From an uncultured Collinsella sp. (GTDB lineage Bacteria > Actinomycetota > Coriobacteriia > Coriobacteriales > Coriobacteriaceae): a DNA stretch of 64,000 nt. The notes under the pieces were generated by a model that worked only from the letters and a program-made list of their open reading frames with translations, had not been told where the DNA came from and did not search any database. How positions within the stretch are numbered: the stretch's first letter is position 1; each line of letters begins with the position of its first letter. The stretch is from positions 84,651-148,650 of the forward strand of contig CAKUNE010000004.1 in the NCBI GenBank assembly GCA_934668345.1, read 5' to 3'. Shown in pieces: positions 28,761 to 36,578 of this stretch. Position numbers and translations under genes: made by a program.

Positions 28761-29270
28761 ATGAACGCCCCCGACGCGCTCCAAAACATCCGCTCAAAAC
28801 ACCCCGTTGCATATTTGGTTCTCTATCTCTTTGTCGGCTGGGCATTGCTGGTTGTCATCACCCATGCTATAGCCTTTGGAGCAGAACTGCTGATAGCCAG
28901 CTCGGACCAGCCCATCGTCAAATGGGAGACGACCGATAAGTGCACCGACGGAACCCGAACCGTTTACTACAACAGCCCGTCCCTCTACCAAGAGTTCAAG
29001 GTCAAGATAAAGGACTTCAAGATTGTCGATGCCGAACCGGGCTCTTTATTGACAATCGGAGCAACCGTCAACGCCGAGCAAGTCGAATACACGGACAGCC
29101 ATGCGGCGTATCGTATCGACCTCAGCATCCTAGGCCGACCGTCACGCACCTGTCTGCTCGAATGCGATATACGCGGCACCACGTTGCACATGTCCGAAAT
29201 ACAGATGCGCCCGGACAAAACCCCCAAAGAGCTGGGGATCCTAAGCCCGGCGAGCGACTCTCAACAGTAG
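28761..29270 (+). CDS. Single-pass membrane protein, unknown function
   Basis: A 169-residue protein. An N-terminal membrane helix lies at about residues 16-40; the remainder is predicted to be extracellular, with two widely spaced cysteines in RTCLLECD that might pair. There is no recognised domain. GGAGGTG lies just before the ATG, and a TATAAT box is at 28721. Its 3' end overlaps that of the convergent DUF4160 gene by ten bases. Possibly involved in sensing or cell-surface stress, but nothing specific supports this. Confidence 0.75.
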   Translation: MNAPDALQNIRSKHPVAYLVLYLFVGWALLVVITHAIAFGAELLIASSDQPIVKWETTDKCTDGTRTVYYNSPSLYQEFKVKIKDFKIVDAEPGSLLTIGATVNAEQVEYTDSHAAYRIDLSILGRPSRTCLLECDIRGTTLHMSEIQMRPDKTPKELGILSPASDSQQ

Positions 29271-29533
29271 AACGATAGCCCGCCAGTTGTTTCTTTCCAA
29301 CGTTTGCAAATCAGCGCATGGTTAGATGAAACAAACTGCATGATATCGCGTAAATCCCGAGCAGGAATATCGCCCTTGTTATGGGCCAGCTTGCATCCGC
29401 CGGAGCGGGTAAGCCATATCTTGGTTGCCTCGGCAGTGGGGCGCTTGACCGCAACGTGAACATGGACAGGTTCGCCGTTCTCCCCCGTCCAGAAGAAGAT
29501 GATGTACGGCCCGAGTCGAAACAGGCTAGGCAT
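29261..29533 (-). CDS. DUF4160-family protein
   Basis: A 90-residue protein beginning MPSLFRLGPYIIFFWTGE with the EPVHVHVAV signature of DUF4160. Members are usually found beside a small partner gene, and the pair has been suggested to resemble a toxin-antitoxin module. Start 29531-29533 lies within the last eight bases of the upstream partner gene. The longer frame to 29707 is not used. Its own function is unproven. Confidence 0.8.
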   Translation of the reverse strand: MPSLFRLGPYIIFFWTGENGEPVHVHVAVKRPTAEATKIWLTRSGGCKLAHNKGDIPARDLRDIMQFVSSNHALICKRWKETTGGLSFYC

Positions 29534-29786
29534 AGACTCGTCCGCCTTCGTAGGCAAAACGCAGGATGAGCGGGGCATTGTTACGCACGAAATCATCGAG
29601 TTCTTTGAGGTCTGCTTCGCTAAAGCCCTCGTGTGACACCCAATTGAATGCCGGCAAGATACACTCCGCCGTGTCAAAACCCCAATCGCGCGGGCGCTCC
29701 ACAACAACCTTCACCGTGTTGTCCTCCCGGACTTCGGAATACGAAACCTGCGTATCGTCCTCAAGGCGGACATATTCCCACATCAT
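29526..29786 (-). CDS. Small partner of DUF4160, possibly DUF2442-like
   Basis: An 86-residue acidic protein (MMWEYVRLEDDTQVSYSEVR). The composition and position directly upstream of a DUF4160 gene fit the partner in such pairs. GGAG lies seven bases before the first of two ATG codons. It overlaps the DUF4160 gene by eight bases, so they are translationally coupled. Confidence 0.7.
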   Translation of the reverse strand: MMWEYVRLEDDTQVSYSEVREDNTVKVVVERPRDWGFDTAECILPAFNWVSHEGFSEADLKELDDFVRNNAPLILRFAYEGGRVYA

Positions 29787-29840
29787 AAGCTCGCTCCGTT
29801 CAAAGGGTTCTCTTCTTGAGCAGTATACCCGCCTGCGCAG

Positions 29841-32315
29841 CTACTCCACCGGTTTGAAGATGGTGGCCTGACCGAAGACGCTGCGGATGAGGTCTTTGGC
29901 CTCGTCCTCGGTCTGCGGGATGCTCGGGGCTGCGCCCTGATGGCCGAAGGGGCTGCCCGCACCGGGGTTGGACTCCCAGGGAGCCGCGGGGGCGTCGTCG
30001 CTTGCGGGGGCCGCGGGTGCCTCCGCAGCGGGCTTGGGCGCGGACGCCGTGGCCGGCACGTCGAACGGAGGCAGATCGTCCCCGCTCGCATCGCCAGCGA
30101 AGCCGCCGACCATAGCGTCGTCGTAGGGCACCTGCTCGGATTCCCACGGTGCAGACTGCGCAGACGGCTGAGCCTTGGGAGCGGACGCGCGCTCGGGCGC
30201 TCGGGGTGCGGGCTCGGTCGGGAGCTTGCCCGTGGCAGGAGCGCCAGCGGGGTTGTCGGAGCGCAGCCAGGGGGCTTTGCCCAGGTCGGATGACTTGGGC
30301 GCAGGCGCGGCGGCGGGCTTGGGCGCGGGGACCGGAGCAGCTTGTTTGGGCGCAGCGGGTTCAGGCGCCGACGGGGTCGGTGCCGCTACCGGTGCCGCTT
30401 TTGGCTGCGTCGCGCTGACGCTCGAGGATGCAGGGGCCGCCGAGGACACGGGTTGCGGGTCCGCAGATGCCGCAGCCCGCGCAGATGGAGAATGCTCCTC
30501 ATGTTGAGGAGCCGGCGTGCCACCTCCATCCAGGACGTAGTCGACGGTGCGACGACCGAAGACCGCGCAGACCGTCGGCAGGACCACCGACTGCGTATCG
30601 GCGCGACCGAGCATCTTGATGGCAAAAGTCGAACCCGCGGGGAACGAGACCGTGAGCTTGGAGCCGTCGTCGGCCGTGGCGCGGGCGTTGAGCAAAAGCC
30701 CTGCGTAGGAAGCCTGACGCGCCTTGACACGCTCGACAACCTCGGCCCATTTGCGCTGCAGCTCTCCGGCATCCTCGACCGCGGGCGTCTCGGCAGCACC
30801 GGCGGCGGCAACCTGGGCGGCATTGTTGGACTGGGGCTTAGGTGCCGGAGCGGTGGCAGGCGCGGGAGCCGGGGCAGCGGCGGGCTGGGGCGCGGACGCC
30901 GCAGACTTGGACGCCGGTGCGGACGCAGCACGAGACGCCGGCTGAGCCGCCGGAGCGGCAGCACCACGGTCCCAAGGCATTCCGCCCTGATGCGCGGACG
31001 TAGCAGCGGGGGCAGTGGATGCCGCCGGAGCGGCAGCACGGGCGCCCGAAATGAGCGTCGGCTGCTGGGCAGCAGCGGGTACGGATGCTACAGGCGCGGC
31101 GGCCTGAGCAGCAGCCACGCTCGCCGGCACGGCGCCGTTGGCAACCATGGCCTCCAGGCGTGCCACGCGCTCGGCCAATGCCTCAATCGTTATATCAGCC
31201 TCGGGGCGTGCCAGACGCGTGCAGGCAATCTCGAGCACCAGGCGCACGTCGCTCGCGCCCCTCATCTCCAGTGCGGCATCGTCGAGCACTGTCAGCACAC
31301 GGGCCAGGCGGTCGGCAGGATGCTCGCCAAAGGCAGCGGCCTCGGCAGCAAGCGCCTCGGCCTGCTCAGAGCCGCCCTCAAACAGCTCGGCGCGGGCACC
31401 GGCAACGCAGGCAACGTACACGTCACGCACATGCGCCACCAGGTCGCGCGTCAGCTCCAGCAGGTCGTTTCCTTCCTCGACCTGCGCACGAATCAGTCCA
31501 TAGAGCTCGGCAACATCGCGATCGGCAATGGCGCGGGAAAACTCGCCCAGAATCTGGTCCGAAACCTCGCCTAAAAGCGAGCGGGCGTCGTCCGCATGCA
31601 CAGTACCGTTACCAAAGACGCTCAGCTGCTCCAGCGTGGACAATGCGTCGCGCATGCCGCCCTTGGCATGGCGCGCCACGATAGCCAGCGCCTCGTCGTC
31701 GTAATCGAAGCCCTCCTGCTCGCACACGTATGCCAGGCGATGCTCAATATCCTCGTTGCCGATGCGATGGAAATCGAAACGCTGGCAGCGCGAGAGGATG
31801 GTCTCCAGAATCTTTTGCGGGTCGGTGGTGCACAGCACAAAGATCACGTGTGCCGGCGGCTCCTCGAGCGTCTTGAGCAGCGCGTTGAACGCCGCCGTCG
31901 TGAGCATGTGGACCTCGTCGATGATATAGATCTTGTACTTGCCACGCACCGGGGCAAAGTTGACGGAGTTGATGATCTCCTCGCGCACGTTGTCCACGCC
32001 GGTACGGCTTGCGGCATCGAGCTCGTAGACATCGGGGTGGTTGCCCTCGGCAATGAGCTCGCACTCCTCACAGGTGCCGTCGGGCATGCAGCCGCTTGCA
32101 CCCTCGGCGCGCGCCGCCTCGGCATTGCGGCACAGCAGTGCCTTGGCCAGAATGCGCGCCATGGTGGTCTTGCCCGTGCCGCGCGGTCCGCAGAACAGGT
32201 AGGCGTGGGACAGGCGCCCCTCGGTGATGGCGTGCTCGAGCGTCGAGACGATATGCTGCTGGCCCACCACGGAGTCGAAGGTGAGCGGGCGATACTTTCG
32301 GTACAACGATTCCAT
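29841..32315 (-). CDS. dnaX: DNA polymerase III gamma/tau subunit
   Basis: An 824-residue clamp-loader ATPase. Start MESLYRKYRPLTFDSVVGQ, Walker A GPRGTGKTT (43-51), zinc module with Cys62, 76, 82 and 85, Walker B IYIIDEVHML, and sensor region CTTDPQKILETILSRC. After the clamp-loader domains comes a very long Ala/Pro-rich linker, within which lies a folded segment (RKWAEVVERVKARQASY to VFGRRTVDYVL), and a further Ala/Pro-rich tail ending IRSVFGQATIFKPVE. The start 32313-32315 has GGGAG upstream. The frame extending to 32789 is not translated. It is divergent from the gene at 32431. Confidence 0.95.
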   Translation of the reverse strand: MESLYRKYRPLTFDSVVGQQHIVSTLEHAITEGRLSHAYLFCGPRGTGKTTMARILAKALLCRNAEAARAEGASGCMPDGTCEECELIAEGNHPDVYELDAASRTGVDNVREEIINSVNFAPVRGKYKIYIIDEVHMLTTAAFNALLKTLEEPPAHVIFVLCTTDPQKILETILSRCQRFDFHRIGNEDIEHRLAYVCEQEGFDYDDEALAIVARHAKGGMRDALSTLEQLSVFGNGTVHADDARSLLGEVSDQILGEFSRAIADRDVAELYGLIRAQVEEGNDLLELTRDLVAHVRDVYVACVAGARAELFEGGSEQAEALAAEAAAFGEHPADRLARVLTVLDDAALEMRGASDVRLVLEIACTRLARPEADITIEALAERVARLEAMVANGAVPASVAAAQAAAPVASVPAAAQQPTLISGARAAAPAASTAPAATSAHQGGMPWDRGAAAPAAQPASRAASAPASKSAASAPQPAAAPAPAPATAPAPKPQSNNAAQVAAAGAAETPAVEDAGELQRKWAEVVERVKARQASYAGLLLNARATADDGSKLTVSFPAGSTFAIKMLGRADTQSVVLPTVCAVFGRRTVDYVLDGGGTPAPQHEEHSPSARAAASADPQPVSSAAPASSSVSATQPKAAPVAAPTPSAPEPAAPKQAAPVPAPKPAAAPAPKSSDLGKAPWLRSDNPAGAPATGKLPTEPAPRAPERASAPKAQPSAQSAPWESEQVPYDDAMVGGFAGDASGDDLPPFDVPATASAPKPAAEAPAAPASDDAPAAPWESNPGAGSPFGHQGAAPSIPQTEDEAKDLIRSVFGQATIFKPVE

Positions 32316-32430
32316 GGGTGCTCCCCCGGGTATACTGAGTCTTGTTGCCGCGACGGCCATGCGGTCGCACGGCATACTGCATTCATAATAACCCGTACGG
32401 CGAGCCCGCCGCGATAGGAGTCCAAAGAGC

Positions 32431-33147
32431 ATGGCAGACGCAGAGAGCAACCTCGTTCCCTCCGAAGCAGCCGACCAGGTCGAGGTCGCGCTCGAGAAGC
32501 AGGCCGCAGCCGACGACGGCATCCTGTACCTCAACGAGTACCAGTACGAAAACGACCTGGTCACCGACTTCGCCCGTCTGGTCGCCTCGCCCAGGCGTCG
32601 CGGCTCGCTGTATGTCGCCGCGGCAATTGCCGCGCTCATCGGCATCGGCATGCTGCTGGCCGGCGGCAACTGGATCAAGTTTGGCATCGTGCTGATCGTG
32701 TTCGGCACCTTTTTGGCCTGGTGGAGCAAAAACCTGCACCACACCCTCGCCCGCGACTTTATCGACGCCGTCGAGGCCGACGAGTCCATGGGTGGCCGCT
32801 ATCGCCGCGTCGCCGCCAACGAGGACGGCCTGATGGTTTGGGGCAAGAGCGGCAAGTCGCAGTTCTTCCCGTTTGAAAAGCTCGACCACGTGCTCGACGG
32901 CGAGCGCATCTTTGTGGCCATGTTCGCCGACCAGGGTGTGACGATCCCCAAGGACACCTTCGTCCGTGGCGATGCCGAGCAGTTTGGCTCCTTCCTTAAG
33001 GCGCGCATCAACAAAAAACTCCGCATCGAGACCAAACGCAAGAAGATGAAGGCCGAGAAGGCCGCCGCCGAGGCCAAGCAGGGCGACAAGCCCCAGGAGA
33101 CCAAAGGCAAGCAGCGCAAGCAGAAGAAGAACAAGAAGAAGCGCTAA
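32431..33147 (+). CDS. YcxB-like two-helix membrane protein
   Basis: A 238-residue protein: acidic N-terminus (1-50), two hydrophobic segments (about 60-78 and 83-98), then a YcxB-like cytosolic domain (GGRYRRVAANEDGLMVW; FPFEKLDHVL), and a very Lys-rich tail (about 195-238). The function is unknown. AGGAG lies ten bases before the ATG. It precedes the kinase/FHA/PASTA operon on the same strand by 144 bases, and no terminator separates them clearly. The basic tail may bind nucleic acid or acidic lipid. Confidence 0.75.
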   Translation: MADAESNLVPSEAADQVEVALEKQAAADDGILYLNEYQYENDLVTDFARLVASPRRRGSLYVAAAIAALIGIGMLLAGGNWIKFGIVLIVFGTFLAWWSKNLHHTLARDFIDAVEADESMGGRYRRVAANEDGLMVWGKSGKSQFFPFEKLDHVLDGERIFVAMFADQGVTIPKDTFVRGDAEQFGSFLKARINKKLRIETKRKKMKAEKAAAEAKQGDKPQETKGKQRKQKKNKKKR

Positions 33148-33205
33148 GACCAAACCAGACAGACAGCCTCGCATCCCGCTATCCTCCCCATGCACCCGAG
33201 CGTGC

Positions 33206-33211
33206 TACACT
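33206..33211 (+). promoter_or_regulatory. Candidate -10 box of the envelope kinase operon
   Basis: TACACT about 80 bases upstream of the first kinase gene. No convincing -35 box is seen. Confidence 0.3.
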
Positions 33212-33291
33212 AGCAGCATCTATGCCACCGCGAATGGCTCGGCCCCACGCCCGCCGCTCGCAAACGAACTTTAAACGCACGAGGGTTGGCC

Positions 33292-35145
33292 ATGCCGCTT
33301 TTCTCGCAACATACCGCCCGGTTCTCGCCGGACGTTCCTTTGGAGGGCACCAGCTCTCGCGAGCTGCTCAAGCGGTACCAGCCGCTCGAGACACTTGCGA
33401 CCGGCGGTTTTGGCTCCATCGAGATTTGCCGCGACACGCACCTGCGCCGCCGCGTCGCCATTAAGCGCATCCCCCTTATCAACGGCGCCGGCATGCCCGC
33501 CAGCGACATCATGGATGTCCTGCGCGAGGCGCACACTGCCGCCATGCTTCAACATCCCAATATCGTGCAGGTCATCGACTTTACGCATGACACCGCCTAT
33601 GCCTACCTGGTCATGGAGTATGTCGACGGTATGTCGCTGGCCGAGTTTTTGCATCGCGTGGACGGCCACTCGCTCACCTTTGACGAGGCCGCGGCCATTG
33701 CCGATGCCCTGGGCCAGGCGCTCACCTTCGCCCATAGCAATGGCGTACTCCACCTGGACATTAAGCCCGCCAACGTGCTCATCGACCACTCGGGCAATGT
33801 AAAGCTCACCGACTTTGGCATGGCGCGACTGTCGTCCGCCGGTGGCTTTGGCGGCTCGCGCGGCGGCACCATCGGCTACATGCCGCCCGAGCAGCTCGAT
33901 ATCGAGACCGGCACGGTCGACGAACGCGCCGATGTCTTTGCCCTTGCCTGCGTTATCTATGAGGGCTTGTGCGGCAGCGCCCCCTTTATAGCGGCCACGC
34001 CCGCCGACTCGCTCGACCGCATCATCGGCGGCGCCACCTATCCCAGCGAGCTGATACCACACTTTCCCCCGGGAGCCGAGGCCGCGCTCATGAGCGCGCT
34101 CTCCCCCATGCCGCAGGACCGCCCCAACAGCATCGAGGCATTTTGCGACCAACTCCTTGCCGGTCTGGGCAGCGTGCGCGAGGGCCGTCGCAGTCTGGAG
34201 CAAATGGTTGGCGAGCTTTCGGATGACGAGCAGGAGCTCAACGATATCGAGCCGTCGTACTACGAGGACGACGCCATCGAGGTCGATCCCGCGCTCGGCT
34301 GGGCGGGCACGCGCTGGAGCCATGCGCGCAACTACACCATGCACGCTATCTCGGCGCTAACGTGCGGCACCTTTAGCTTTTTGCTGATGCAAACGGCCGG
34401 GGTCGCGGCGCTTCCCGGCCTGGTCATTGCGGCTATCGCGATCGGAGCGGCGGCTGGCCTGGCCCCCCAGATCGGCTCGGCCATCTCGGCTGTGGGCTTT
34501 TTGGTGCTCATGGCCAACGCCACCATGCAGGCGCAGGGCATCCTGTCGATGTTGCCCGTCGCGGTGATCTTTGCCGCTGCCATGTCCGGTTGGTGGATCG
34601 CCTGGGGTCGCACCGAGGCTGCCGCGAGCGCCGCGCTTACCTGTGCACTCGCGCTTGGCTGTCTGACTGGCAATACCTTCCTGGCAGCTGGGGTCGCCGC
34701 CGGCGTCGCGTCATTTTGGCTCGGCCCGGCAAGCGCCGCCGCGGCAACGGGCATGGGCGTGCTTTTTGCCCGTCTGGCCACGGTCGCGCTTTCAGCCGGA
34801 GGCGTGCTGGGGCTCGGTAACGTTGCCGCAGCGCTGGAAGACCCGCTCCTTTGGGCTGCCTTTGTGCTGGTCGCGACAACTGCCGCGGCGTCATCTGCGC
34901 TGCTCAATGCCCATGCCAAGCGTGCTGACCAGGGCTCAAACCTTGCCGCAATCGCCGCCATCGCTGTCACCGGCATCGGCTGCGCAGCGGCATCCTGTCT
35001 TGCACACCATATGGAAATTGCCAGCCTTGCAGCCGCGGTCGCCGCCAAGGCGGCAGTTGCGGGAACCCTATCCTCTATAATTGTTGGGATATGCCTATAT
35101 TTGCTCGGATACCAAAGAACCTATACGGAGAGTGATCTTTCGTGA
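33292..35145 (+). CDS. Ser/Thr protein kinase with polytopic C-terminus
   Basis: A 617-residue protein. The kinase domain (about 20-275) has TGGFGSIEI, AIKRIPL, HLDIKPANVLI (Leu in place of the usual Arg of HRD), DFGMARL and MPPEQ. It is followed by an acidic linker and about ten or more hydrophobic segments from about residue 350 to the end. No extracellular sensor domain is evident. It occupies the pknA position of the actinobacterial envelope locus. GAGGG lies six bases before the ATG; the next gene starts within its stop codon (GTGA). Confidence 0.88.
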   Translation: MPLFSQHTARFSPDVPLEGTSSRELLKRYQPLETLATGGFGSIEICRDTHLRRRVAIKRIPLINGAGMPASDIMDVLREAHTAAMLQHPNIVQVIDFTHDTAYAYLVMEYVDGMSLAEFLHRVDGHSLTFDEAAAIADALGQALTFAHSNGVLHLDIKPANVLIDHSGNVKLTDFGMARLSSAGGFGGSRGGTIGYMPPEQLDIETGTVDERADVFALACVIYEGLCGSAPFIAATPADSLDRIIGGATYPSELIPHFPPGAEAALMSALSPMPQDRPNSIEAFCDQLLAGLGSVREGRRSLEQMVGELSDDEQELNDIEPSYYEDDAIEVDPALGWAGTRWSHARNYTMHAISALTCGTFSFLLMQTAGVAALPGLVIAAIAIGAAAGLAPQIGSAISAVGFLVLMANATMQAQGILSMLPVAVIFAAAMSGWWIAWGRTEAAASAALTCALALGCLTGNTFLAAGVAAGVASFWLGPASAAAATGMGVLFARLATVALSAGGVLGLGNVAAALEDPLLWAAFVLVATTAAASSALLNAHAKRADQGSNLAAIAAIAVTGIGCAAASCLAHHMEIASLAAAVAAKAAVAGTLSSIIVGICLYLLGYQRTYTESDLS

Positions 35146-36155
35146 ACTTCCTGAACATCTTCGAGGACCACGTGGCCGGCATCTTCGGTGCCACCCGTGC
35201 CCCGTTCTCCTTTAAGAAGCTTGCCAAGCAGGCCGCTCGCGACATGGAGGATCAGACTCTGGTGATTAACGGCGTCAACACGGCGCCGGCACTCTATACC
35301 ATCCTGATCGCCGCCGACGACGATCCCATGCTCGCCCCGTTCTACCCCGAGCTTTCGCGCGAGGTCCGCGAGTTTGTGAAGGCGCAGGCCGAAAAGCGCC
35401 GCTATGTCTTTGTCGGCGAGCCCCTCGTGCGCTTTATGATCGATCCGCAGCTGCGCGCCGGCAAGTTCTCGGTCTTTGCCGAGAACGTCGATGCCCCCAC
35501 GCTCGGCCGCCTGTACGAAGAAGAGCGCGCCTATCAAAACGGCCTGGGCCAGAACAACTCCGCGGTAAGCCGTGCCGCCAGCGCCCCGCGCGCCGGCCAG
35601 CAGCAGTTTGCTGCCCCGCAGCAGCAGCGCCCCGCCGCCATGCCCCAGCAGCAGCCGACGCCTCGCGCCGCCACTCCTGACCCGCTTGCCACGGCAGACC
35701 CCTTCGCGCCTAGCGTCCCCGACCCCGCCGCCGCGCCCATCCCGGTGCCGCAGACCATCTCGCGCGACGCGCTTGCCGGCATGGGCGGAGCCGCCGCGAC
35801 CGGTGCCGCCGTGGGCCTAGGCGCCGCAGCCGGCATCGCCTCCAACATGGCGAGCACTCGCGCCCCGCAGCGCCCGCTCGCCCAGCTCGTCGACGTCGTG
35901 AGCGGCGAGAGCCATAGCATCACCTCCGCACAGGTGACCATCGGTCGCGAGCGCTCAGTTTCCGACATTGCCCTGCGCGACCCCAACGTGTCGCGCCGCC
36001 ACGCCCAGCTCACCTTTACGGGCTCGGATTGGTCGATCGAGGACCTCAATTCCACCAACGGCACACTCGTCAACAACCGCCGCATTACGCGCTGCCCGCT
36101 GCGCAACGGCGATCTGCTGACGTTTGGCCTGAGCACCTTTGAATTTAGGGGATAG
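35142..36155 (+). CDS. FhaA-like protein (DUF3662 plus FHA)
   Basis: A 337-residue adaptor. N-terminal DUF3662/FhaA domain (about 1-115), an Ala/Pro/Gln-rich linker (about 125-245), then an FHA domain (VTIGRERSVSDIALRD; NVSRRHAQLTF; DLNSTNGTLVNN). It should bind phosphothreonine in kinase targets or MurJ-like proteins, as FhaA does in mycobacteria. It starts with GTG overlapping the kinase stop. The order kinase-FhaA-FhaB-PP2C-SEDS-PBP-PknB is clearly syntenic with the actinobacterial locus. Confidence 0.92.
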   Translation: MNFLNIFEDHVAGIFGATRAPFSFKKLAKQAARDMEDQTLVINGVNTAPALYTILIAADDDPMLAPFYPELSREVREFVKAQAEKRRYVFVGEPLVRFMIDPQLRAGKFSVFAENVDAPTLGRLYEEERAYQNGLGQNNSAVSRAASAPRAGQQQFAAPQQQRPAAMPQQQPTPRAATPDPLATADPFAPSVPDPAAAPIPVPQTISRDALAGMGGAAATGAAVGLGAAAGIASNMASTRAPQRPLAQLVDVVSGESHSITSAQVTIGRERSVSDIALRDPNVSRRHAQLTFTGSDWSIEDLNSTNGTLVNNRRITRCPLRNGDLLTFGLSTFEFRG

Positions 36156-36161
36156 TCGCTT

Positions 36162-36578
36162 ATGAACATCGATATCGTCCTTTTTGCAGGCCGCATCGTC
36201 CTGGTCGCCCTGCTCTATATCTTCCTGTTCGCCGTCATGAAGACCGGCGTGGGGCTTGTGCGCGGACAGCGCCGCGACTCGGCTATCTGGACGATCGATG
36301 TGGACAAGGGTCCGCGCGGTATCCGCGGCATCCACGTAGATATGCTCGGCCCCGTCATCGTCGGTCGCTCGCCATCTTCGGACATCTGCATCAACGAACC
36401 ATTCGTCTCGGCCTCGCATGCGCGTTTTTCGCTGCAGGGCCCGGCGCTCATCATCGAGGACCTCAACTCGCTTAACGGCACGCTCGTCAACGGCCGCCAG
36501 CTTGTGGAGCCCGCAACGCTGCGCGAGGGCGACGAAGTCCAGATCGGCGATGTGGTCATGAAGGTGAACCGTCGATGA
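36162..36578 (+). CDS. FhaB-like FHA protein with N-terminal helix
   Basis: A 138-residue protein: one membrane helix (about 4-26), short basic stretch, then an FHA domain (PVIVGRSPSSDICIN; VSASHARFSL; DLNSLNGTLVNGRQL). It resembles FhaB/FipA, which links phosphosignalling to division in actinobacteria. AGGGG precedes the ATG. The stop overlaps the ATG of the phosphatase gene (ATGA). Confidence 0.9.
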   Translation: MNIDIVLFAGRIVLVALLYIFLFAVMKTGVGLVRGQRRDSAIWTIDVDKGPRGIRGIHVDMLGPVIVGRSPSSDICINEPFVSASHARFSLQGPALIIEDLNSLNGTLVNGRQLVEPATLREGDEVQIGDVVMKVNRR

